Positions 17,775 through 26,753 of a stretch of DNA of 41,300 nucleotides are shown one piece after another (within the stretch, counting starts at the first letter, position 1; each line of letters opens with the position of its first letter). The stretch spans positions 1 to 41,300 of the forward strand of contig NZ_LT607664.1 of the NCBI RefSeq assembly GCF_900095265.1, given 5' to 3'. A program made the translations under genes and the position numbers. The notes beneath the pieces were generated by a model. It saw only the letters and a program-made list of their open reading frames with translations. It had not been told where the DNA came from and made no database searches. This stretch comes from Janthinobacterium sp. UMAB-56 (lineage in GTDB: Bacteria > Pseudomonadota > Gammaproteobacteria > Burkholderiales > Burkholderiaceae_D).

Positions 17775-17879
17775 GACACTCTCTTATTAGATTAGCGAAT
17801 GACTAAGAGTGTAATGCGCAGGCACGGTCAAGGCCATACGTCAAAGGAACTAGGGTTGTCTAGGCCGGAACGCCATGCA

Positions 17880-17928
17880 GATCAAACAATCGCGCATTGC
17901 CTGGGGTTTATTTGCGCATTGCTTGATC
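17880..17928 (-). terminator. Stem-loop after the NarL-type regulator
   Basis: GATCAAACAATCGCGC (17880-17895) pairs with GCGCATTGCTTGATC (17914-17928) with one mismatch and one bulge, around an 18-nt loop, starting 2 bp past the regulator stop. There is no U-run on either side, so it may stabilise the 3' end or be a Rho-type boundary. GCGCATTGC is also repeated directly at 17892 and 17914. Confidence 0.45.
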
Positions 17929-17929
17929 T

Positions 17930-18619
17930 TTATTTGCCGAGTTCGCGCTCGACCGCGTAGACGGCGATCTGCACGCGGCTGCTGAGCTTAAGCTTTTTGA
18001 GGATGTTTTGCACGTGGATTTTCACCGTGCTTTCGGCCACGTCCAGCTGGCGCGCGATTTCCTTGTTGCTCAATCCTTGCGCCAGGCACGCCATGGCTTC
18101 GCGTTCGCGCGGCGTCAGTTTGTCATAGTCGGCCTGGGGCGCGTTCTGTCCCGCGCGGAACTGCGACACCAGCTTGGCCGTCATGGCATCGGCAATCACC
18201 GATTCGCCGGCGGCGGCGCGGCAAATGGCCTGGCCCAGCTGCTCGGCTTCTATATTTTTCAGCAAGTAGCCGCGCGCGCCCGCGCGCAGGGCCGCGCCCA
18301 GGTCGGCCGCGTTTTCCGACACCGTCAGCATCAGCACCACCATCTGCGGCCAGTCCTGCAATATCAGCTGCAGCGCCTCGACGCCGGTCACGCCTGGCAT
18401 GTTCAAGTCCATCAGCACCACGTCGGGCTGCAGTTCGCCCACCAGCCTGACGCCGTCAAGCCCGTTCGATGCCTCGCCCACCACCTGGAATTGAGGATTG
18501 CGCTGCAACAGCAGCTTGACGCCGCTGCGCAGCAAGGTGTGGTCGTCGACCAGCAGGATTTTGATTGGTGCGTTCACTATAGTTGTTTCTTCTGCCTGAT
18601 AAATAGGGAATAGATTCAT
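17930..18619 (-). CDS. NarL/FixJ-type response regulator
   Basis: A 229-residue regulator. The receiver domain (about 18-135) has the acidic pair in LLVDDH, phospho-acceptor Asp in VVLMDLNMPG and the Lys of YLLKN. The C-terminal LuxR-type HTH reads LTPREREAMACLAQGLSNKEIARQLDVAESTVKIHVQNILKKL. The ATG at 18619 gives a 14-residue extension before the domain; a GTG at 18577 (VNAPIKILLVDD) is an alternative start nearer the fold. The upstream kinase ends 24 bp before it, so the two form an operon and a cognate pair. A 15-bp tandem duplication spans the junction and the ATG. Confidence 0.88.
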   Translation of the reverse strand: MNLFPIYQAEETTIVNAPIKILLVDDHTLLRSGVKLLLQRNPQFQVVGEASNGLDGVRLVGELQPDVVLMDLNMPGVTGVEALQLILQDWPQMVVLMLTVSENAADLGAALRAGARGYLLKNIEAEQLGQAICRAAAGESVIADAMTAKLVSQFRAGQNAPQADYDKLTPREREAMACLAQGLSNKEIARQLDVAESTVKIHVQNILKKLKLSSRVQIAVYAVERELGK

Positions 18620-18632
18620 AGGGAATAGATTC
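18603..18632. repeat. 15-bp tandem duplication over the regulator start
   Basis: ATAGGGAATAGATTC occurs twice head to tail (18603-18617 and 18618-18632). The ATG of the response regulator lies at the junction of the copies, so the duplication alters the leader and the first codons. Confidence 0.85.
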
Positions 18633-18643
18633 GGGATCGTCGC

Positions 18644-19876
18644 TTACGCGGCCTGGCGCCGCGCTGCCGGCAAGGCCAGCGAGATCGTCGTGCCGCCACC
18701 GGGCGTGCTGTCGATGGCAAATTGCGCACCGAGCCGCTCGGCTCTTTCCTGCATGATACGCAAGCCGATCTGCAATTCCGTTTTCTTGTCGCGCAGGTTG
18801 GCGGCAAAGCCTTCGCCATCGTCGCGTACCTGCAGCGCAAAATCGCGCCCGTTTTCCACGCGCAGGGCCACGTTGCCCGCCTGCGCATGCTTGCGGATAT
18901 TCGACAGCGCTTCCTGGACGATGAACAGGATCTGCAACTGCTGCTCGGGCGCCAGCGGCGCGCCATTGCCGCTCATGTCCAGGGTGCCGACGACGCCCGT
19001 CTGCAGCTCGAACTTGGCCAGCACTTCCGCCAGTTTGCTTTCGAGATCGCTGCCATGCCAGCGCGTACGGAAATTGACCAGCAATTCGCGCACATCCTGG
19101 TAGCTTTGTTCAACGCCCATGCGCATCAGCGGCAAGACTTCGGCCGCTTCGTCGAGCTGGCCCCGGCGCACGGAATCGTCGAGCATCTGCACTTGCAGAC
19201 TGATGAAATTGAGGCTTTGCGCGATGCTGTCATGCAAGCCTTCGGCCAGCAGGCTGCGTTCGCGCGCCACGGCAAATTCCTTTTCGCGCGCGATCAGACG
19301 CTGGTTTTCGATGGCGATGCCGAGGCTCTGGCCCAGCGTTTCCAGCCAGCCCTGCTGCTGCGCATGCACGGCTTGCGGGCGTGCAAAGTGCAGCGAAAAG
19401 CTGCCCACCACCTGCTCTCGCGCGAGGATGGGAAAGACGGCGATGGCAATAAACCCTTCGTCCTGGCAACGGAAGCGCTGCAGCGCATCGACCTGGCGGA
19501 AATCGCGGATCTGGATCACGCCCTGCGCCACGGCCGCGCCGCACAGGCAATCGTTGTTGCGGATGCAGTGTTCCTCTTCCACCATGGCATCGGAAATACC
19601 TTCATGCACGATGATGTGCACGGTGTCCTGTTGCGGATCAAGGATACGCACGGTGCCGCCTTCGGCTTGTGCGAACTGCATCACGTGGCGCAGGAAGCCA
19701 CGGCACAGCGCATCGATGGCGTGCTGTCCCGCCAGCAGGGTGGAAATCTCGTGCAGGGTGGCCAACTGGCGTTCCTGCGCGGCGCTCAGGCCCGATTCGG
19801 CTTGCGCCAGGCGGCGCTGGCGCCAGCGCGACGCGGGAAGTTGTTTGCGGGAGGGTTGACTGCGCGGCGCATGCAT
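18644..19876 (-). CDS. GAF-domain histidine kinase, NarX-like, soluble
   Basis: A 410-residue kinase without membrane segments. A short coiled lead (20-50) is followed by a GAF domain (about 50-195), a HisKA_3 domain with acceptor H215 in AEGLHDSIAQSLNF, and a HATPase with the N-region FIVQEALSNIRKHA and G-box VRDDGEGF. It matches the cytoplasmic half of NarX but lacks the periplasmic nitrate sensor. The GAF holds C58, C104, C110, C112 and C137, including a C-x5-C-x-C cluster, which could bind a metal or respond to redox. The start at 19876 avoids the upstream DJ-1 gene; no good ribosome site is visible. It precedes its regulator by 24 bp and lies 64 bp after the DJ-1/PfpI gene on the same strand. 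Confidence 0.83.
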   Translation of the reverse strand: MHAPRSQPSRKQLPASRWRQRRLAQAESGLSAAQERQLATLHEISTLLAGQHAIDALCRGFLRHVMQFAQAEGGTVRILDPQQDTVHIIVHEGISDAMVEEEHCIRNNDCLCGAAVAQGVIQIRDFRQVDALQRFRCQDEGFIAIAVFPILAREQVVGSFSLHFARPQAVHAQQQGWLETLGQSLGIAIENQRLIAREKEFAVARERSLLAEGLHDSIAQSLNFISLQVQMLDDSVRRGQLDEAAEVLPLMRMGVEQSYQDVRELLVNFRTRWHGSDLESKLAEVLAKFELQTGVVGTLDMSGNGAPLAPEQQLQILFIVQEALSNIRKHAQAGNVALRVENGRDFALQVRDDGEGFAANLRDKKTELQIGLRIMQERAERLGAQFAIDSTPGGGTTISLALPAARRQAA

Positions 19877-19940
19877 GAAGAACTCGAATCTGAAAAGTGG
19901 TGCGCCCGGCAAGCGCTGCGGCCTGCCGGACTGGTAAAGG

Positions 19941-20522
19941 TTACAAACGGATCTCGGTGCCCAGCAACTTGACGAACTGCGCCAGCCAGGCCGGATGCGC
20001 GGGCCAGGCGGGCGCCGTGACGAACTGGCCATCCGTGACGGCGTCCGTGACGGCGATGTCGGCATACGTGCCACCGGCCAGTGTCACTTCCGGCGCGCAG
20101 GCCGGATAGGCTGAAATACGCTTGCCGCGGATGACGTCGGCGGCGGCCAGCAATTGCGCGCCGTGGCAGACGGCCGCAACAGGTTTACCCGCCTCGGCGA
20201 AATGGCGCACGGCGGCAATGACTTTGTCGTTCAGGCGCAGGTATTCGGGTGCGCGGCCGCCGGCGATCATCACGGCGTCATAGTCGGCCGGATCGATCTC
20301 GTCGAAGCTGGCATTCAGTGTGAACAAATGGCCCGGTTTTTCCGTGTAAGTCTGGTCGCCCTCGAAATCGTGGATGGCCGTCTTGATCGTCTCGCCGCTT
20401 TTCTTGCCGGGACAAACGGCATGCACGGTATGGCCCAGCATCAGCAGGGCCTGGAACGGCACCATCGTTTCATAATCTTCTGCAAAATCGCCGGTCAAGA
20501 ACAGAATTTTCTTCGCTGCCAT
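19941..20522 (-). CDS. DJ-1/PfpI-family protein
   Basis: A 193-residue class I glutamine amidotransferase-like protein. The nucleophile elbow is [12 protein letters not shown] (C119, followed by His), and an acidic residue near 15-16 in DFAEDYE fits the DJ-1 site. Members act as glyoxalases, deglycases or chaperones against carbonyl stress, or as Yhb/PfpI-type peptidases; which applies cannot be told. AGGAGA precedes the ATG. It may be co-transcribed with the downstream kinase and regulator. Confidence 0.85.
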   Translation of the reverse strand: MAAKKILFLTGDFAEDYETMVPFQALLMLGHTVHAVCPGKKSGETIKTAIHDFEGDQTYTEKPGHLFTLNASFDEIDPADYDAVMIAGGRAPEYLRLNDKVIAAVRHFAEAGKPVAAVCHGAQLLAAADVIRGKRISAYPACAPEVTLAGGTYADIAVTDAVTDGQFVTAPAWPAHPAWLAQFVKLLGTEIRL

Positions 20523-20935
20523 TTAGTTCTCCTATGAAAGATTGATCCCGCATCCCCACCTGCAGGATGCACCGCAAGGCGTATCTTAGCGCGACTTGGC
20601 AGCCATACTGGATATTTATCAAACTTTTGCGCCTTGATCGAAGATTTTACAGGCTGAGGCAGAATTTTTTACAGGCTGGCAGGTCAAAATCGGATGCCCC
20701 TACTTGAACGCCTGGCCATGCGCACTTCCAGCAGCGACCATGTTGCGCCTGCCCTGATCCGTATCGTCGAGCAGCTTGCCGATGCGCAGCATCTTGCGCC
20801 GCGTCGTCGCCATCGACAATCCACAGGAGCGGGCGAGCAACGCGCTGGCGTGCAGTCACTCACAGGCTGGCGCCGCCCTCGCGCGGCGAAATTATGGCAA
20901 GATCAGCATTCTTTTATTCGACAGTGGAACTTGCC
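20523..20935. other. Intergenic stretch without a convincing gene
   Basis: About 410 bp. It holds short open frames on both strands with no recognisable protein and poor start sites. TTTTACAGGCTG occurs at 20645-20656 and 20667-20678, 22 bp apart, and ACAGGCTG again at 20862-20869. These could be regulatory repeats for the DJ-1 gene, or remnants of a lost gene. Confidence 0.4.
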
Positions 20936-21235
20936 ATGATTTTTGAAATTGCCCATATCCAGATCAAATCGGCCACGCATGATGCCTTCGAGGCGGCCGT
21001 GACGAAAGCCGTGCCCCTGTTCCAGCGCGCGCGCGGCTGCGTATCGATGCGCCTGGAGCGCTCGATCGAAAATGGCGATGCCTACCGCCTGGTGGTCGGC
21101 TGGACGACCCTGGAAGACCATACCGTGCATTTCCGCGGCAGCGACGACTTCCAGGCCTGGCGCGGCCTGGTCGGTGAGTTCTTCGCCGCCCCGCCCCAGG
21201 TCGAGCACATGAACACGGTGGTCACGGGTTTCTAG
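20936..21235 (+). CDS. Antibiotic-biosynthesis-monooxygenase (ABM) domain protein
   Basis: A 99-residue single ABM-fold protein ([21 protein letters not shown] ... [29 protein letters not shown]). The fold is a dimeric alpha/beta barrel found in small cofactor-free oxygenases, heme-degrading proteins and many uncharacterised stress proteins. No active-site assignment is possible. The ATG at 20936 starts the first beta strand. Its stop overlaps the convergent pncB stop by a few bases. Confidence 0.8.
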   Translation: MIFEIAHIQIKSATHDAFEAAVTKAVPLFQRARGCVSMRLERSIENGDAYRLVVGWTTLEDHTVHFRGSDDFQAWRGLVGEFFAAPPQVEHMNTVVTGF

Positions 21236-22434
21236 ACCGGCGCTTGGACGGCAGGGTGGTGAAACACCTGCCGCAAATACGCGAGGAAGGTTTCATCCTT
21301 GCACAGGGTCTTGCCCGGCGAATCGGACAGTTTCGCCACTGACTGGCCATTGCAGCGCACCAGTTTCATGACGATGTTGAGCGGCGTCAAACCGACGTCG
21401 TTGGTGAGATTGGTGCCGATGCCAAAGCCCGTCATGATGCGGTCGGCGAAGTGCTGGTACAGGGCGAAGGCCTTGTCCAGGTCCAGGCCGTCGGAAAACA
21501 CGAGGCGCTTGGTATTGGCGTCGATGCGCAAGGCCGTGTAGTGGGCCAGCGCCTTCTCGCCCCATTCGACAGGGTCGCCCGAATCGTGGCGCAAGCCGTC
21601 GAACAGCTTGGCGAAATACAGGTCGAAGTCGGCCAAAAAGGCATCCATGCCCACCACGTCCGTCAGAGCAATGCCGAGGTCGCCCCGGTATTCCTGTACC
21701 CAGTCTTCCAGAGCCGCCTTTTGAAAGTCGCGCAGGCGCACGCCGAAGGACTGGAATGACTGCATGTATTCATGTGCCATGGTGCCGATGGGCACGATGC
21801 CGAGCTTTTTCGCCAGGTACACATTCGACGTGCCTTTGAAATAGTCGGGCACTTCATGCGCCAGGCGCTGCACCACTTCATCATGCCAGGCGCCTGAAAA
21901 ACGCCGACGCACGCCGAAATCGGAAAATTCGAACGGATGCTTGCGCCGCGGCAGCTTGCCGAATTCCTTCACGGCCGCCACTTTCAAGCCCAGGCGGTGG
22001 CGCCCTTCGCGCATGGCCGCATCGAGGTCGAAGCGGCGGAAATACAGTTCATTGATGATGTACAGCACGAAAATCTCGAAACCCATCACATGTACTTGCG
22101 GCCCGGCCGCGTGCACCAGCAAGGTGTCGCCATCCGTGCTGACGTCGATGAATTTGCGCTGGAAGCGGAACACCGTCAAGAAGTCGACGAAATCGCTCTT
22201 CATGAAGCGCAGGGTGCGCAAATAGGCCAGCTCGTCATCGGCAAATGACATCGAGCACAGGTGGTCGAGCTGTTCTTCCAGCTCGCCCTTCAGTTCGGAC
22301 AGGGGAAAGGCCGTGGCATTGCGGCAGACAAACTCGTATTCGGTATGGGTATTCGGATGACCGTGCAGCAATGCTTGCCACATTGTAAATTTATACAGAT
22401 CGGTTTCCAGCAAACTGCGCACTATCGGGGTCAT
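21232..22434 (-). CDS. pncB: Nicotinate phosphoribosyltransferase
   Basis: A 400-residue NAPRTase (family about 400), which makes nicotinate mononucleotide from nicotinate, PRPP and ATP in NAD salvage. It opens with [21 protein letters not shown], a hallmark of PncB. The regulatory phosphohistidine is H221 in [12 protein letters not shown], and phosphate-binding segments include [14 protein letters not shown] and [17 protein letters not shown] lies about 10 nt before the ATG. The nicotinamidase-like gene ends 79 bp upstream on the same strand, so the pair supplies and uses nicotinate. Confidence 0.93.
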   Translation of the reverse strand: MTPIVRSLLETDLYKFTMWQALLHGHPNTHTEYEFVCRNATAFPLSELKGELEEQLDHLCSMSFADDELAYLRTLRFMKSDFVDFLTVFRFQRKFIDVSTDGDTLLVHAAGPQVHVMGFEIFVLYIINELYFRRFDLDAAMREGRHRLGLKVAAVKEFGKLPRRKHPFEFSDFGVRRRFSGAWHDEVVQRLAHEVPDYFKGTSNVYLAKKLGIVPIGTMAHEYMQSFQSFGVRLRDFQKAALEDWVQEYRGDLGIALTDVVGMDAFLADFDLYFAKLFDGLRHDSGDPVEWGEKALAHYTALRIDANTKRLVFSDGLDLDKAFALYQHFADRIMTGFGIGTNLTNDVGLTPLNIVMKLVRCNGQSVAKLSDSPGKTLCKDETFLAYLRQVFHHPAVQAPV

Positions 22435-22513
22435 GTGTGTTTTCTCCAACTTCCTGAAGCCAGAATAGTACGCCACTGCAAGCATTTCAGCAGAGTCTGC
22501 TTGCAGGAAAGCA

Positions 22514-23377
22514 TCAAGCGCCTGCGTTGGCCAACAAGTCGGGCAAGACGTCGGCGGACGTGGCCAGCCGCGCGCCGCGCTCGTGCATGGCGGCAAGGAA
22601 GTCGCGCTGCTGCGCTGCAAAGCCCGTGACGGGGCTCATGCAGTCCGTCAGCAAGACCAGGCGCGACAGGGCCGGCTTGCCTTGCTGCGCTTCGAGATAA
22701 TCGGCAATGTGCTCCGTGCTGGCTTTCACGCAATGGCTGCCTGCCTCGCCGGTGACATAAATCTGCTGTGCCGGCAGCAAGGTGGCGAGGAAATCCAGGT
22801 TCAGCTGGGTAGCCGCATCCTGCGCATCGGGCACTTCCGCCATGACGGCCGAATAATGCTCGGTCCACGGATTGGAACCCTTGCTCAGCTTGGCGACCAC
22901 CTGCAACTGATCCACCTCCCAGGCGTTGTAGGCGGCGCGCACGGCCGCATGGATATTCTGGCCCCAGCTGCCGATCTCGCAATGCACGGGCCACACCATC
23001 AATTGATAGCGCCCCGCTTGCTGCAAGGCATCGAGGTAGGCCAGCGCGCGCGGCAAGGCGCCGCTGGCGGCGGGCAGGAACAGGCGGTCGCGCACCTGCT
23101 GTGCGCTGATCTGCGTAAACGGCGGCACGGCGCCGCCATCGCCCGTGCGCCAGAAGGCGGGGTGGGCGATGTCGTAGCGGTGGTGGGCGTCGAGCGTCAC
23201 GCTGATCTGCGTCAGGCCGCCGCCCCCTTCGCGGATCAGCTGCGCCACGCGCAGCATGTCGGCGTGGGCGCCGGGCACGGCCAGGGCCGGTGCGGCGCCC
23301 GCAGGCAGCCATTCGGCGGGCAAGTCGCAAAAATCGTTTTGCGGGTCGATGACAAGCAAGTGCAGCTGGCGTTTCAT
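22514..23377 (-). CDS. Nicotinamidase-like cysteine hydrolase
   Basis: A 287-residue isochorismatase-fold hydrolase. The triad is visible as D11 (VIDPQNDF), K166 (VAKLSKGSN) and C216 ([11 protein letters not shown]). The metal site of nicotinamidases is suggested by D63, H65 and H72 ([13 protein letters not shown]). It is longer than bacterial PncA (about 210) and closer in size to a distinct long subgroup, so a related amide could be the substrate. Position directly upstream of pncB strongly favours nicotinamide deamidation. Confidence 0.8.
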   Translation of the reverse strand: MKRQLHLLVIDPQNDFCDLPAEWLPAGAAPALAVPGAHADMLRVAQLIREGGGGLTQISVTLDAHHRYDIAHPAFWRTGDGGAVPPFTQISAQQVRDRLFLPAASGALPRALAYLDALQQAGRYQLMVWPVHCEIGSWGQNIHAAVRAAYNAWEVDQLQVVAKLSKGSNPWTEHYSAVMAEVPDAQDAATQLNLDFLATLLPAQQIYVTGEAGSHCVKASTEHIADYLEAQQGKPALSRLVLLTDCMSPVTGFAAQQRDFLAAMHERGARLATSADVLPDLLANAGA

Positions 23378-23447
23378 GGCGGTCCTCGTGCGTGGCGGTA
23401 TTGCATGATAATGGCAACATCGCCATCACGCCAATCCGGAGCCCACC

Positions 23448-23687
23448 ATGCACCTTGCAAATCGCAATAACTTGCGTCCGAACAAATTACTCAACAGCAA
23501 ATGGACGGCCGTAACACCCGTCAACAAGGAAAAACACTTCCTCGTCATCAAACTGTGCGCAACGGCCACCCCGGATGAACCCGTCACGCACGTGGAACTG
23601 GAAGCCGTGCATTCGGGCCGCGTGCAGATTCTGCCCTGGCGCGCGCTGCAGGATGCAGCGCAGTGGCATCAGGGGTGGAAGACATAA
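23448..23687 (+). CDS. Small Trp-containing conserved protein, TIGR02450 type
   Basis: A 79-residue protein. KLLNSKWTAVTPVNKEKHFLVIKL...ELEAVHSGRVQILPWRALQDAAQWHQGW matches the small family known as TIGR02450 (DUF2389), whose function is unknown. GGAG lies 7 nt before the ATG. Its end overlaps the convergent neighbour by 19 bp. Confidence 0.82.
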   Translation: MHLANRNNLRPNKLLNSKWTAVTPVNKEKHFLVIKLCATATPDEPVTHVELEAVHSGRVQILPWRALQDAAQWHQGWKT

Positions 23688-23923
23688 CGGCGCTGGCGCC
23701 GCTCGACCAGCTTGACGGCCACCTCGCCCGCTTCAGCCATGGCGTCCGCTTCCGTTGTAAACTGATGGTCGGCCGACACCCGGCGCTTGCGAACCAGATT
23801 CATCCGGTGCATGGGGTTGGGCGAAGGGGCATAGATGGCAACGTAGGCGCCCCACAGCTTGCAGCCCGGCAAGCGCTCTGCCGTGTAATTCACCTCATAA
23901 AAATCAACATACTTTATCGGCAC
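23669..23923 (-). CDS. Small hypothetical protein (84 aa)
   Basis: A soluble basic protein (MPIKYVDFYEVNYTAERLPGCKLWGAYVAIYAP...), domain not recognised. The start is a GTG at 23923 with GGAG 8 nt upstream. It is transcribed alone and convergent with the TIGR02450 gene. Confidence 0.6.
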   Translation of the reverse strand: MPIKYVDFYEVNYTAERLPGCKLWGAYVAIYAPSPNPMHRMNLVRKRRVSADHQFTTEADAMAEAGEVAVKLVERRQRRYVFHP

Positions 23924-24061
23924 GATGTTCGCTCCAAAAATGACATGGCCGGACAGCTTGTCTCTACGGACTGACGCGGAAAAAGGGTAAAACCATGCAC
24001 TCGCGATTGCTCAGGATACTCAATTCAGCTCTCTTTTTATAACGCGGCGCAGGAGAAAAAG

Positions 24062-24361
24062 ATGAATGACTACATTATCTTCATGCACGACGACACGGAA
24101 ACACCGGTGGACATCGCCACGCTCGCCTGGGAAGACTACTTCGCCATGCTCAGGGCCAGTGGCCGCTTCTGCGGTGGCAGCTCCATCGGGCCCGGTATCT
24201 GCGTGCACCGTTCTGGCCAGGCCAGGCCGGTCACGCCACACTTGTCAGGCTATATACGTGTGCAAGCTGAAAGTATAGACGATGCAAAAAAATTGTTAAT
24301 CGGAAACCCCGTACTGAACGCAGGGGGGACGGTGGAAATTCGCGAACTGCCGCGCGACTGA
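24062..24361 (+). CDS. YCII / DGPF-like small protein
   Basis: A 99-residue protein with the dimeric ferredoxin-like fold of the YCII family: YIIFMHDD ... WEDYFAMLRASGRFCGGSSIG ... SGYIRVQAESIDDAKKLLIGNPVLNAGGTVEIREL. Function unknown; some relatives act with sigma factors of the ECF41/42 groups, none of which is adjacent. AGGAGAAAAAG precedes the ATG. Confidence 0.8.
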   Translation: MNDYIIFMHDDTETPVDIATLAWEDYFAMLRASGRFCGGSSIGPGICVHRSGQARPVTPHLSGYIRVQAESIDDAKKLLIGNPVLNAGGTVEIRELPRD

Positions 24362-24378
24362 CGCGGTCTGGCTGCCCC

Positions 24379-24924
24379 CTATTTTTCCGCCTCGGCGGCG
24401 GGATGCATGGACCAGACGACGCTGAGGATTTTCCATGCGCCGTCGCGCTTGACCATCTGCCACGCTTCCACGCCATAGTTGGACAATTTGTCGCCGACGA
24501 GCAATTCGTAGTCGAAGTTGACCCACGCCACATGGCGGTCCTGGGTGATCTTGACGTTGTAGAATTTTTCTTCCGTGCGCTGCGGTTCGCGCTGGATGAA
24601 GTTGGCGAAACCGACATAGCCGGCCGCCCCGACGCCGTCGTAGTGGACGTCCGTCGTGTCGCGCATTTTCTTGATGAAACCGTCGTCGGCGGGCCCGGCG
24701 AACAGAATGTTTGTGTGCAGCATCAGCGAAGACAGCAGCTTGACATCCTTGGCGAGCAGCGCCGCCTGGAAGTCGGCGACGACTTTTTCAATGGCGCGGA
24801 TATCTTCTGGCGTGGAGGCGTGGCGTCCCACGTGGAGTGGCGCAGGTGGCGCAGTCTGCGCCAGCGCCATGCCCGCAGAAAACAGGGAACAGCCGAACAA
24901 GATTGCGCTGACCAACTTGTGCAT
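24379..24924 (-). CDS. Exported SnoaL / NTF2-like protein
   Basis: A 181-residue protein with a signal peptide (LVSAILFGCSLFSAGMALAQ). The mature part follows the NTF2-like pattern: an N-terminal helix pair (IRAIEKVVADFQAALLAKDVKLLSSLM), then strands ending AWQMVKRDGAWKILSVVWS. Such cone-shaped folds bind small hydrophobic ligands; no catalytic residue can be named. Convergent with the YCII gene. Confidence 0.75.
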   Translation of the reverse strand: MHKLVSAILFGCSLFSAGMALAQTAPPAPLHVGRHASTPEDIRAIEKVVADFQAALLAKDVKLLSSLMLHTNILFAGPADDGFIKKMRDTTDVHYDGVGAAGYVGFANFIQREPQRTEEKFYNVKITQDRHVAWVNFDYELLVGDKLSNYGVEAWQMVKRDGAWKILSVVWSMHPAAEAEK

Positions 24925-25050
24925 GGGGGACTTTCATGGCGAACGGCTCGCCGGGCTGGCACGGGAAGTGCCGCCGGCAAGCTTATGTCAACCATGGCAG
25001 ATTGGCAATACGTCTTTGGAACTAGATCAGGGACAAACTCAAGATCGAAC

Positions 25051-25656
25051 TCAGGCAGCCAGGGCCTCGATCGAGGCGCGGCCCCTGGCGATCGCGCTGG
25101 TGACGGCGTCCTCGCCCATGGCCACGCCTTCGGCTTGCACGAACTCGATGTCAGTGATGCCGATGAAGCCCAGCGCCGTGCGCAGATAAGTGCTCAGGTA
25201 ATCATACGCGGCGCCCGGACCTTCGCTGTAGACGCCGCCACTGGCTGTGAAAATAACCGCTTTCTTGCCCGTGGCCAGACCGACCGGGCCCGTGGCCGTG
25301 TACTGGAAAGTGCGGCCGGCGCGCGCCACGTGATCGATCCACGCCTTCAGGGTCGAGGGCACGGAAAAGTTGTACATGGGCGCAGCCAGCACCAGCACGT
25401 CGGCGGCCAGCAATTCATCGACCAGCGTATCGGACAATTGCACGGCCGCTGCTGCCTGCGCGCTGCGCTGTTCGGCCGGCGTGAAGAAGGCGCCCATGAC
25501 CTCTTCCGTCAGGTGCGGCACGGGCTGCGCCGCCAGATCGCGTTCGACCACGCTGGCGCCTTGTGCTGCCAGTTTGGCGACGAATTCGCCGGACAATTGG
25601 CGCGACAGGGAACCGCTGTTGCGCACGCTGCTATTGATGTGTAAGACCTTGCTCAT
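25051..25656 (-). CDS. azoR: FMN-dependent NADH:quinone oxidoreductase / azoreductase
   Basis: A 201-residue flavodoxin-like AzoR (family about 200). The N-terminal phosphate loop is HINSSVRNSGSLSRQL, and PMYNFSVPSTLKAWIDHVARAGRTF and FTASGGVYSEG are the FMN/NADH loops. It reduces quinones and azo compounds by two electrons, protecting against electrophile stress. AGGAG precedes the ATG at 25656; 25 upstream in-frame residues look non-coding. Divergent from a LysR gene. Confidence 0.92.
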   Translation of the reverse strand: MSKVLHINSSVRNSGSLSRQLSGEFVAKLAAQGASVVERDLAAQPVPHLTEEVMGAFFTPAEQRSAQAAAAVQLSDTLVDELLAADVLVLAAPMYNFSVPSTLKAWIDHVARAGRTFQYTATGPVGLATGKKAVIFTASGGVYSEGPGAAYDYLSTYLRTALGFIGITDIEFVQAEGVAMGEDAVTSAIARGRASIEALAA

Positions 25657-25725
25657 AAAGTACTCCTGTGAGTTGGGTGACGGGATGGCCCCGTCGCAGC
25701 CCTTGCACATAGCATAGCTCGGGTC

Positions 25726-25758
25726 TATCATCGATAAAACCGTTTAAATATCAATGAT
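25726..25758. promoter_or_regulatory. Candidate LysR operator between azoR and LysR genes
   Basis: The A/T-rich divergent region holds two small palindromes, TATC-ATC-GATA (25726-25736) and ATCA-A-TGAT (25750-25758), as expected for paired LysR recognition and activation sites. Confidence 0.4.
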
Positions 25759-25788
25759 TAGCATCGAATTTTTAGATATGGAGTTGCC

Positions 25789-26703
25789 ATGAGAGAACCG
25801 GGCCAGCCTTCGCTCGACCAGTTGCGCGTGTTCGTCGCCGTCATCGATGCGGGCGGTTTCGCCCATGCGGCGCGCCAGTTGCACCGCACGCAGTCGGTGA
25901 TCAGCTACACCATCGCCAACCTGGAAGAACAACTGAATGTGGTGCTGCTCGACCGCGGCAAGCGCAAGCCGACCCTGACGGATGCGGGCAAGGCCCTGCT
26001 GGCCGACGCACGCGCCGTGGCCCTGAAGGTGGACGGCATGCGCGCGCGCGCCAAGGCGCTGGCCGGTGGCTTGGAGGCGGAAGTGTCGGTGGTGGTCGAC
26101 GTGATGTTTCCCACCTGCGTGCTGGTCCGCGTTTTAGAGGCGTTTCAGGCGCAGTTCCCTACCGTCGCCCTGCGCCTGCGCATCGAAGCCATGGGCGCCG
26201 TGGCGCAGCTGGTAATGGATGGCAGCTGCCACATTGGCCTCGGTGGCTGGATGACGGCCACGGCCAGCGTCTTCGAGCGTCTGGCGGTGGGCCATGTGCG
26301 GCTGATTCCCGTGGCCGCGCCCAGCCACGCACTGGCGCAGCTGGCAGGCCCGATCGCCTCCAACGTGGCGCGCGAACACGTGCAACTGGTGCTCAGCGAC
26401 CGCAGCGACCTGACGCAAGGCCAGGATTTCGGTGTGCTGGGATTGCGCAACTGGCGCCTGGGCGACCTCGGTTCCAAGCACGCGCTGCTGCGCGCGGGCC
26501 TGGGCTGGGGCAACATGCCCGAAGCGATGGTGCGCGACGACCTGGCGGCAGGCCGCCTGGTGCACCTGGCGCTGGCCGTCGACAAGGGAGAAAATTATCC
26601 GATTTACCTGATCCAGCGCGCCGACACGCCGCCCGGCCAGGCCGGCAAATGGCTGACGGAGCGCTTTGCGGAGCAGCTGCCGCTGCTGGAACAGGGGTTT
26701 TAG
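25789..26703 (+). CDS. LysR-family transcriptional regulator
   Basis: A 304-residue regulator: winged HTH at 9-55 (GGFAHAARQLHRTQSVISYTIANLEEQLNVVLLDR) and a substrate-binding-like effector domain from about 95. GGAG precedes the ATG. Its divergent position suggests control of azoR, probably in response to quinones or electrophiles. Confidence 0.9.
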   Translation: MREPGQPSLDQLRVFVAVIDAGGFAHAARQLHRTQSVISYTIANLEEQLNVVLLDRGKRKPTLTDAGKALLADARAVALKVDGMRARAKALAGGLEAEVSVVVDVMFPTCVLVRVLEAFQAQFPTVALRLRIEAMGAVAQLVMDGSCHIGLGGWMTATASVFERLAVGHVRLIPVAAPSHALAQLAGPIASNVAREHVQLVLSDRSDLTQGQDFGVLGLRNWRLGDLGSKHALLRAGLGWGNMPEAMVRDDLAAGRLVHLALAVDKGENYPIYLIQRADTPPGQAGKWLTERFAEQLPLLEQGF

Positions 26704-26753
26704 ATGCGCGCACGGGCAGGTATCATGCGCGCATACATTGATAAGGAATCACC

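Noticed and set aside
17079..19876. Complete nitrate-respiration locus
   Set aside because: Only regulators (Dnr-like, NarL-type, NarX-like) are present; no reductase or transporter gene lies in the window, so the target pathway is inference.
20647..20859. Minus-strand 70-codon frame in the gap before the ABM gene
   Set aside because: No ribosome site, composition like random GC-rich sequence, no family resemblance.
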